Source: Physcia stellaris (Eukaryota; Ascomycota; Lecanoromycetes; Caliciales; Physciaceae). Taken from it: 64,000 nt of DNA. Where the stretch lies: the NCBI GenBank assembly GCA_018902385.1, contig JABSSW010000040.1:1-64000 (forward strand), in the 5' to 3' direction. Shown in pieces: positions 56,795-64,000 of this stretch. The number at the start of each line of letters is the position of its first letter. The stretch's first letter is position 1. The translations under genes and the position numbers were made by a program. The notes under the pieces are model-generated. The model was given only the letters and a program-made list of their open reading frames with translations. It ran no database searches and had not been told where the DNA came from.

Positions 56795-58992
56795 TCAATT
56801 GAATTGTGCGTCAAGTGCCGAAAATATTGTATCAAAATCCATTTGGCCGTCGAAGCTTTGCCATATTTCGTCAAGACAAGACAACCCTGAATCAGGAAGA
56901 CCTTGGCTACTCAAATTACTCGTGCCGCTTTCTGCACCCAGCTCATCTGTCGTCGCCGGTGTAACGATTCCGATGTCTTCCGTGGAAGGAGGCCGGCTTT
57001 CGTTTTGTAAGCTATTAGAAGTGGGAAGAGATACCTTGTGTTTGCGGACAACGCTCATCAATGACTCAATCAATTTAACGGCTATCGGCGATTGTTTTCT
57101 GGCTTCTTCCAGTATACTAAAAGCGTCCGCAACTTCTGCTTTGCGAGCTTCATCATGCTGTGCTCCTTCGTCAAGGCATACATCGAGCAATAGCACGATG
57201 ACAGCCATGAATATGCAGAACAGTACACCGGAGAATTTAAACCGTGTGAGAACGAATGGGATGTCCTCTTTTTCGAGAATCCGCTCTGTCCTAATGATGA
57301 TACGTGCGGAACTAAGACATTTTTCCCGTGATCGGATCCTCATGGGATCTTCAGGCTCGCGCCCTAGATAGTGCAGATGGAGTTTGCAGCGATGTGCGTA
57401 CATGAGCGAATTCAAGATGTACCTTTGAACAGTAATCCCTGGGCTTCTTCGAGTATCTGTTTTGGGGATTTGCTCTAGTCCTGCGCTGTCTAATTTGAAG
57501 AATGCGGGTATGCCTTCTATAAAGTCCTCGAAGGCGGCGTCCATCTCCGTGACTTGGCTACAAGACATTTTCCCTGGATTAGAGGTAGAGAGGGGGAAAC
57601 GGTCAGTGAGTTCACGGCAAAGCTCGCCGAGTCGTATTCGATGGAGACAATATGACATCGAAGTAGGGTGTGAAAGTGGCAACTCCACGCTTGCAATTCC
57701 ATCTTCAAGATCTTCATCATTGGCGTTCCGAGGTTTTTTCACTGACATATGATGTGGATTGATGGTATAGATACCTTCATGAGGACCAGCATATCTGCTC
57801 AAAACCCTTCATCACCGTCGGCTTGAGACTTTAAATTGAGGTGAGGAACTTACCACTCTGTCGCAACAAGGTACCACCAAACCCTTCTTCCTATCTCAGC
57901 CGCAACGGATTCAACTTGAGGAACGGTATTATGTGCAGATAACGAAGGATCATCGATACGATGTAGCGACAGTAGTCGCGCCGACGATATAGCAGTAGTG
58001 ATCAAGTCTCGGTATCGGCGCGAAAACCCTTCTAGACTGCTTACTAAAAATGAGAGGATGATCATCGCTTGAATGTCCTCTAGCGAGCCTGCTGTCTTGC
58101 GGCGGGAGTAATCGAGAACGTCCAAGGCGGCCTTGATCCAGGACAGCGACTGGCTGTTTGCTTGTTCGGGAGTAAAGAAGAGCGAGCCGGCATCACGAGA
58201 CGTCCATGAATAGGTGGCGCTTGCAAGGATACTCAAGAGCAGTGCAATTTGTCCTGGTCTGACGGCTTCTGGCTGGTCAAGACTGCCATAGAGTTCATTG
58301 ATGGTGCGACGTACAGAGGGTGAATGAACAACATGATGGGTGTAGGTGATATCGCTAAGGTATTTTTCCAGCACGATTTTGGCTTCCTCTAAATACGGAA
58401 GCCAGACGCACTTGGTAGGTTCCCCCGGCCATGATGGACCAGCGGGATTTTGATAGATGTAGGAGGTAGACTCCTTAATCTGTTGAATAGAGCAGTGCTT
58501 GAAGACGAGAAGATCAGGATGGAAAGCATCCTACGTATTTGTTATTTTCAAAGATATCCAATGAATTCCAATCCAGCTACTGACCAACCATGTTTGATCG
58601 AAGCATTCTCTTTCAAGCCGTTCGGCATCTGCACTTCTTGTTCGGTTTTCTTGCCTGTAATATGCTTGGGTCTGAATGGGAGAATCATCACGGATAATAG
58701 CAGTGTCGCTTGGACTACTTAAACCGGTATCATGAGATATTCTCAAAACGATGTCTTCTAATCTCCGTAGCCTTGCCAGAACTCCTGGGTCATCTTTTTC
58801 GCATGTTATTCGCTTCCTCTTTTCACCAGAAGACTGCGATGGCTGCGAAAACTCGAGCTGGCAATCAATGCCTCGAGCGCTGCAATTTTCGCAAGGGAAC
58901 TCTCGACTGCATCGAAGCTTCCTGGAGCGACAGAAATGGCAGGACACCGGCCTTTGACGCGTCAAACGCCCATTGTCTTTATCCAGAGGCAT
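56795..58992 (-). CDS. Zn2Cys6 transcription factor with fungal_trans domain
   Basis: Three exons on minus. Exon 1 (58,992 to ~58,585) starts MPLDKDNGRLTRQRPVSCHFCRSRKLRCSR; the six cysteines follow CX2CX6CX6CX2CX6C exactly (CHFC...KLRC...PCENC...GIDC). It then carries a basic stretch GEKRKRI and a short helical linker LARLRRLEDIVL. Exon 2 (~58,534-57,855) starts DAFHPDLLVFKHC and contains the middle homology region (ALDVLDYSRRK...RRVWWYLVATEW). Exon 3 (57,794-56,795) continues RYAGPHEGIYTINPHH...PLSHPTSMSYCLHRIRLGELCREL and ends in an acidic tail (DEIWQSFDGQMDFDTIFSAL), a likely activation segment. Divergent from the O-methyltransferase at 59,272; the 280 bp between them contains a perfect CGG/CCG palindrome. 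Likely pathway-specific activator. Confidence 0.9.
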
Positions 58993-59083
58993 TGTAATCT
59001 ACAAGCAAGAAGTCTCTTGTTTGCGCCGCGCCGACTCCGTGGACAAGGAGAGGGAGGCGTGAATACTTAGTCCGGTCAGAGCG

Positions 59084-59105
59084 CGGAAACTCCGCGGAGT
59101 TTCCG
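59084..59105. promoter_or_regulatory. Perfect 22 bp palindrome with inverted CGG triplets
   Basis: CGGAAACTCCG followed directly by its exact complement, giving a TCCGCGGA core and outer CGG...CCG. Zn2Cys6 dimers typically bind inverted CGG/CCG triplets. It lies 92 bases upstream of the regulator start (minus) and 167 upstream of the O-methyltransferase start (plus). CCGCGGATCTTCCG, adjacent, repeats parts of it. It may serve autoregulation and cluster control (inference). Confidence 0.65.
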
Positions 59106-59271
59106 ACCCCGCGGATCTTCCGCCTCCACGGCTTCACGAGCCTGGATCGTAGCCCGGATACTCTGTATAGAGTATAAAGTCAGACGAATGCCGATTTGAT
59201 AATTGAAGAGCATTCAGTGACATTGATATAATTCGCAGAACGCTACTTGATTCATTCAAAGATCACCCAAA

Positions 59272-60685
59272 ATGGACGCCATTGCAGCTCAAGTACAAAC
59301 ACTAGCGGAAAACGCCGATGAAAGTAACCACAACAGCATCCTAATCAGTCTTCGGGACCTCCAGTATCGACTGGAGAAGCCAGTAGATACCTTCATGAGG
59401 ATTTATAACTCGGTGTGTCCCTTCCTCGCTTCGAGTATTTGCTCTGCGACTTTACCCCGATTACCTCAGCTAAGACCATTCTTAGCAACTCCAAGTGGCC
59501 GTCTTGTATGTCGGGGTCGAGCTCGGCTTGTTCAAAGAGCTAGCCAAAGAGGATGCCGGTACCGTGACAGTGGATGCCCTGGCAGCGACATCAGGCGCAT
59601 CTCCTGATCTGCTTGGTGAGGGCTGCCGATCATCCCGCTTGGCCAATGCTAAGACTGTGTACTCGATCAGAAAGGCTTCTTCGATATCTTGCCGCCGTTG
59701 GCTACGTCACCAACGTTGGTCCAAGCCAGTTTCAAGCAAATAAAATGACCCATGTATTTGCTGATCCTTTGGCAGCCGCTGGAATTTATCATGGGTGAGT
59801 ACACTCCTAATGCCTTATTTTGCACATTGGATGACCAACATGACCACTTCTAGAGTTGACACCTGCGGCCCGGCCATTGGAGCATTCCCATCGTTCTTGG
59901 CGGAAACCAGCTACCAAGATCTAACCAGCAACAAGTACACTCCTTTCCAGAAGGGTCATAATACTGAACTGTCCAGCTTTCAGTGGCTGATTCAGCAGCC
60001 AAAGCTGTTCGGTGCTATGCAGCAGCTTATGACAGCTCTTCAATCGAGTGATTGGATCAGGGGCTTCGATCTCCTTGATAATGCAGTCCATGGTGTTTCC
60101 TCTCCGGAGCCAGAGCAGTCGGAGAAACCGTTCTTCGTCGATGTTGGAGGTGGTCATGGTCATCAATGTGTGCAGCTGAGGAACAAATATCCGAATTTGA
60201 AAGGACATCTTGTGCTACAAGATCTACCGCATGCAGTGGATCAGCTGCCGCCGATTGACGGTGTGAAGATTATGGCGCAGGATTTCTTCGAGAAGCAAGG
60301 TATCGAGGGTAAGCTCTCACCATTCTACCGACCACAGGGCAAAAGACGGATTTGTTATTGACATGTTGAAGGGGCCAACTTCTACTATCTCCGCCGAATA
60401 CTGCATGACTGGCCAAACTCTTCTTGTTTCAAGATCTTGCAAAATCTAGCAGCCGCTATGACTAGAGATTCTCGCATCTTGATCGACGAAATCGTTCTTC
60501 CAGATGTCAACGCGCACAGTCATGCTGCCATTGGCGATATCTCAATGGGGATCTTATTTGGTGGCAAGGAGCGAACGCGGAAGCAGTGGGAAGCTCTTGT
60601 CTCAGAGTCGGGACTACATCTTGTGGAGGTCCACACGTACAGTGCCTCATTGTCCAGCTCAATTGTTGTCCTGGCATTGCCGTAA
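59272..60685 (+). CDS. SAM-dependent O-methyltransferase (second copy in cluster)
   Basis: Starts MDAIAAQVQTLAENADES. Exon joins, by eye: donor GTGTGTCC at ~59,413; exon from LQVAVLYVGVELGLFKELAKEDAGTVTVDALAA; donor GTGAGGG at ~59,616; exon RLLRYLAAVGYVTNVG...ADPLAAAGIYHG; donor GTGAGT at 59,793; exon VDTCGPAIGAFPSFLAET...; donor after QGIEG at ~60,309; last exon YLRRILHDWPNSSCFKIL...LIDEIVLPD to the TAA after VVLALP. SAM motif I FVDVGGGHGHQ and the catalytic RRILHDWPN region (His general base) are present. About 400 residues, normal length. Sequence differs clearly from the OMT at 36,683, so it is a separate enzyme of the pathway rather than a recent duplicate. Shares its promoter with the Zn2Cys6 regulator. 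Confidence 0.85.
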
Positions 60686-60930
60686 TTTGGCTGTAATAGT
60701 CTGTTCCGTTGCATTGGAAATAGGTACGTTTTCTGTTTTAACCTATATCACAAGCAATATCTCGCTACTCAATCCCCAAATGTAAGAGCAAACTTTAGAT
60801 AACAGGGCGTCGTTTAATGCTCATCTCAAGTCCGGAGCCTCGCTTTGGACGCTTGTCCCACGTGTTAACCAATGGCTACATGATAAGCTGGCTAGGACTA
60901 TTGACAAGGCTAACAATGAACGATAATGAT

Positions 60931-61163
60931 TATCCCATGGTCTGGTAATAAGTGGTGCTAATCTTTTAACATACACCGACAGATTTAGGATTACCCGACT
61001 TGGGCCGGAATCAGAAGATGATGTTGTTTTCACGTCATTCTCATACCGTTTTCGTGCCGTCTTCATATGCTTTGTGCCAAACACGAATAAGCGTATTATC
61101 ATATCGGGTGTATCGATGGCGATGCATGGGAGGCAGAATAGCACCACACCAGACCATGGGATA
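60931..61163. mobile_element. MITE, TCCCATGG family
   Basis: 233 bp. TA-flanked inverted ends TATCCCATGGTCTGGT-(AATAA)-GTGGTGCTA on the left; the right end (complement) TATCCCATGGTCTGGTGTGGTGCTA lacks the AATAA-type spacer. Fourth family member in the window, between the OMT and the DUF3820-like gene. Confidence 0.85.
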
Positions 61164-61233
61164 CCTTCCCCGCCACCTAAGTCCAGATGTTGCCGATGAA
61201 AGCTCTTCAGGCTTGGTATAAAAGATAACTGCA

Positions 61234-62163
61234 TTACCAGTCGCAGCAGTCGCAGAAAGGGTGGCTTGCTGACTCTCTTTCGCGCCTCTCGTTCTTTTGC
61301 CGGAATTCACTCAAAGCTTGCTGGGTAGTACCATTAGTAACAGTTCTGAAATGCTCTGCACAACTATAAACCTGATAGAGCGGATAGCGGGGTGGTTCCC
61401 CCGCCAGACGTTCAATCCTAGCAATCCGAAGTAGGTTGGCATCGACTCCAAAATATATTTTAGCGTCCCCAGGTGCTACCCAACGGGCTTCCTTAGTAGC
61501 TGAGTTGTAGAAGCCATCTTTGTATCTTTCCGATGGCCTAGGCATTTTCCAGGTCCCCAAAGCCGATTTGTAATCGGTAACATTAGTAGTGGTGGTACCG
61601 TTAGGAGTGTCGAGCAAGCCCTTAGACTTGAGGGCTGCGAAAAGATCCATTCGACCTAGGTGAACATTGTTCTCTATAAGCCAGTCTATGTAGCTTGATG
61701 GTGTTTCGTCTAGGGTTTTGAACCGATGTTTACCAAAATCGAAGAGATACGGCACACTAGTACTCGACCCTGCTGAAGTGTTTAAGTGGGACCTAGGACT
61801 CTTCAAAGATCTCGGTGTGGGCGACGTGGCTGTTGGTGACGAAAGATTATTGAATTGTTCGGTAGACCTCTTCCGCTTGCGATCTGGACTCCACAGAGGT
61901 TCGTCTTCAGATAACTCTAATTCTTCTCTAACTTCGCTGATTTCGGAGACCCAGTCGGCATATCTCTCGTCAGACACATATGGGTTTCTGCCTGATTCTT
62001 TTAGAACGGGAGAAGTAAAAGTCCAGCTTTTCTTCACTCTTGGGGAACGAGCAGTCTTCCTAGGACCCCTTCTCCTTCGGGCCGGAATTTCTTTGGCAGG
62101 CTCAACAGAGGCCCCTTCATTACTGCTCTCCACTGTGTAATGTTCCTGGCGGTGATGAACCAT
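61234..62163 (-). CDS. Hypothetical protein with DUF3820-like domain
   Basis: Single exon, 309 residues. A basic N-terminus with likely nuclear signals (RRRRGPRKTARSPRVKK and DRKRKRS) and a Ser/Pro-rich linker precede FDFGKHRFKTLDETPSSYIDWLIENN...DLFAALKSKGLL (residues ~143-187), which matches the short G-K-x-x-G-x-x-L-x-x-x-P-x-x-Y-x-x-W-L pattern of DUF3820/QSregVF_b domains, there found in nucleases and uncharacterised proteins. The C-terminal part (WKMPRPSERYKDGFYNSATKEARWVAPGDAKIYFG) is not recognised; it ends with CDCCDW. Nuclear location is inferred only from the basic clusters. Its start (MVHHRQEHYTVES) is the only upstream Met. Confidence 0.75.
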   Translation of the reverse strand: MVHHRQEHYTVESSNEGASVEPAKEIPARRRRGPRKTARSPRVKKSWTFTSPVLKESGRNPYVSDERYADWVSEISEVREELELSEDEPLWSPDRKRKRSTEQFNNLSSPTATSPTPRSLKSPRSHLNTSAGSSTSVPYLFDFGKHRFKTLDETPSSYIDWLIENNVHLGRMDLFAALKSKGLLDTPNGTTTTNVTDYKSALGTWKMPRPSERYKDGFYNSATKEARWVAPGDAKIYFGVDANLLRIARIERLAGEPPRYPLYQVYSCAEHFRTVTNGTTQQALSEFRQKNERRERESASHPFCDCCDW

Positions 62164-62709
62164 ACTGCTCTGTCAAAGGGCTACAAAGGTTTGCCTGTGT
62201 AATCTGACGAGCTCGGATCATGCAAGAGGCACAAAAAAGGAATCACGCTCTCGGGAAAGAGAGAAGAGGGCAGCCTTCGTTCTCTTTCACTCTCAGCACT
62301 CGCGCGGTCGAAGGAAAGAGGTAGAAAGACAGTCACACTCCATCAGGTGCTGGAACAGATCCCTTTTTTCAAGGGCCGAGGGGCCGTGCGGGGAATGAGG
62401 AAAAACTTGAGGAGATGTGCATGTGAACGGCAGTCTGATGCGCAATTCATTCGAGCGCTTTTGATAAGACCAAGGCAATGAAGTAAGCTAAAAGTTTCCG
62501 GAGACGGGAAGGCGTTGTCTCAGCTAATCAGACCCCTGGCTCGTTAGTCAAAAAGCCTTCATTTCTCGCCAGAGGGTCTGAGCCAAAGATCGGGTAAATC
62601 TTGTTTTGAACGTTCGCGACTGCAATATTACATAAAAACAGCACGATAAGCTGATAACTAGCGTTTTTATCGAGTATTATTGATTTAGCTCAAAACATCC
62701 CGAGCGCTA

Positions 62710-62792
62710 TCAGGGTTATTTCAGAGTTGAGCAGCATAATCAGGGTTATCTCAGGGTTGAACAGCATAATCAGGGTTATTTCAGGGTTGAAG
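62710..62792 (+). repeat. ~32 bp tandem repeat, three copies
   Basis: Unit ATCAGGGTTAT(T/C)TCAG(A/G)GTTGA followed by (G/A)CAGCATA, three times with few changes. Found in the intergenic region between the DUF3820-like gene and the AT-rich block. Confidence 0.85.
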
Positions 62793-62833
62793 TTCTCGAA
62801 GTCACGCAATTGAACGTTCAATTGAACGTTCAA

Positions 62834-63167
62834 TGCGCAATGCAATTGCGCAACAAACATCATATATTATACAATTATTTGTGTGAAACATTGTAATCTC
62901 GTATCGAATTAACAATTATTTCGTTTTACATTGTCAAAATTCGAAATATTCGTTGCAATAATGAATTGCGCAATGTGTTTGATTTGACAATTTTTGAATT
63001 TGAAAATGTAAAGGAATGTGCGTTCACAAAACGTTTGCATTGTTGCGCAATTCAATTACACAACACTCATAATGTATTATACAATTATTTCTGTGGAACA
63101 TTGTAGCCCCGTATCGAAATAACAATTTTGTCGCTTTACATTGTTAAATTTCAAAATACTCGTTGCA
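62834..63167 (+). repeat. AT-rich two-copy repeat, ~210 bp period
   Basis: 62,834-62,958 and 63,041-63,167 share ATTATACAATTATTT, GAACATTGTA/GAAACATTGTAA, CGTATCGAA, TAACAATT and ACTCGTTGCAA/ATTCGTTGCAA. The stretch also has nested inverted words around TTGAACGTTCAA and GCGCAATTGC. Probably a fragment of a decayed element. Confidence 0.75.
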
Positions 63168-63518
63168 AGGAAAAGCTTCGAAAAGTGCTGAATTTGAGTG
63201 GTGACACGAAGGTCAATACGGTTATTTATCCGATTTCTGGTCCAGACGTGTAGGTAAGAAGCCCGAGCCCTGTGACGCTTCGGCTACACGGCCCGAGACA
63301 AGGAAGGCGGGCTCGGCGGGTACCTCACTGTGTTACATAAGAAGATTATGTAATAAGTGCCGACCGAGCTGAGGCACTTCCGGGCGCTCACTTTGGAGAA
63401 CTCTCTAACGCAAACTAGAACTAGCGCGGCGCGTCAATTACCGCGTCGCACCTGCGAGAGACAATTCAAGTACCTTGCCCCTCCAAGTACTCTGCCAGGA
63501 ATATGCTATGCATTGCGA

Positions 63519-64000
63519 ATGGCCGAATGGAGAGTCCGAGGATATGTCGCAGACTCCGACGAAGAAGACGATAGCCAGGCCTCGGAGCCTCGAGATACCA
63601 TCTACTCTGTCACATCTCTTGCCCTCGTCGCCAGAGAAGACGACCAAAATGAGAAACAGAAGAACTTAGATCCCTCATCCGGGATTTCGGCTGCGAATGA
63701 GGCACAGACGTCACAAGGCAGCATCGTTGGAGAAGATGGCAGGATCCCCCACGTATCAAATACACCAAGTGCTGAAGAAAGCCTCAGGACAGAGGATGGA
63801 AAGCAGAGACTCGACCAGAATCCCTCAGAGAACCAACCCAAGCCCGCGGAATGCACCGGAACTGGAGAAATATTTACGAATGCGTGGGGGAGCATAGATG
63901 ATAGAGACGAGATCGATGAGCTACAAAGAGACACTACTCCGCCGTCCTCAACGAAAAGGAGGTCTGATCATGGCTCCGTCCACGAGACTGAAGATAGAAG
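63519..64000 (+). CDS. Start of an acidic, disordered protein, cut by the window edge
   Basis: An open frame of 160 codons begins MAEWRVRGYVADSDEEDDSQ and runs off the right edge without a stop. Composition is Ser/Glu/Asp-rich with no domain in the visible part. N-termini of the form W-x-x-R-G-x-V-x-D-S-D-E-E occur on large fungal nuclear/DNA-repair scaffolds such as Mms22/Mus7-type proteins, but I cannot confirm that from this fragment. The start is chosen because no in-frame Met lies closer upstream and the frame is open throughout. Confidence 0.65.
   Translation, partial: MAEWRVRGYVADSDEEDDSQASEPRDTIYSVTSLALVAREDDQNEKQKNLDPSSGISAANEAQTSQGSIVGEDGRIPHVSNTPSAEESLRTEDGKQRLDQNPSENQPKPAECTGTGEIFTNAWGSIDDRDEIDELQRDTTPPSSTKRRSDHGSVHETEDR

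Larger units (their letters stand above)
62164..63518. other. Intergenic region with repeats, no gene
   Basis: Contains a three-copy ~32 bp tandem repeat (62,710-62,792), an AT-rich two-copy repeat (62,834-63,167) and an inverted repeat TTACATAA-GAAGA-TTATGTAA (63,335-63,355). The last ~100 bases are the presumed promoter of the edge gene. Confidence 0.6.

Noticed and set aside
1-64000. tRNA or rRNA genes
   Set aside because: No T-loop/anticodon-arm pattern or rRNA core sequence was recognised; GGTTCGA-like words (for example near 21,557) lack the rest of a tRNA.

Overview
The window looks like nuclear DNA of a filamentous ascomycete (Pezizomycotina). The evidence is short GT-AG introns, an A-T-R NRPS-like reductase, GMC and O-methyltransferase genes beside a Zn2Cys6 regulator, a fungal rhodopsin-like 7TM protein and NLR/STAND-type immune genes. 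Base composition is bimodal: very AT-rich, mutation-decayed blocks (1-14,745; 24,050-27,420; 62,800-63,180) alternate with balanced, gene-bearing DNA.

1-14,745. The first 10.5 kb is an AT-rich array of short reading-frame cassettes. A 3.1 kb unit is present twice in tandem (about 4,020-7,070 and 7,140-10,140). Three copies of a histone H3/CENP-A-like fold are recognisable, and a precisely spaced octamer pair (13 bp repeat distance) recurs over 20 times. Its right end (10,536) matches the right end of a 430 bp element with terminal inverted repeats and an 8 bp target duplication at 12,077-12,506. The array is therefore probably a large TIR DNA element running off the left edge, and the 430 bp copy its deletion derivative. 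The small copy sits inside a decayed Copia fossil (10,537-14,745, minus strand). The whole block has lost CpC and CpT but kept CpA and CpG, which is not classic RIP.

14,746-32,300. A membrane protein with 25-residue repeats (15.4-16.1 kb, minus) faces a SesA-domain protein (16.8-17.8 kb, plus) that carries a similar repeat, possibly a matched amyloid-signalling pair. Two inverted paralogues of a cysteine-rich single-pass surface protein (22.0-23.3 kb minus, intact; 29.4-30.6 kb plus, interrupted) flank a decayed Tc1/mariner transposon.

32,300-62,200. An NLR (alpha/beta-hydrolase, NB-ARC, degenerate C-terminus) is followed by a likely secondary-metabolite cluster: O-methyltransferase, rhodopsin-like membrane protein, GMC oxidoreductase, NRPS-like A-T-R reductase, Zn2Cys6 regulator and a second O-methyltransferase. 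A perfect 22 bp CGG/CCG palindrome lies in the promoter shared by the last two. A HeLo-like/ankyrin immune-type gene is embedded in this stretch. A DUF3820-like gene follows, and the window ends in the first exon of an acidic protein. Four TA-flanked MITEs with TCCC[A/T]TGG ends are scattered here, one inside an NLR intron.
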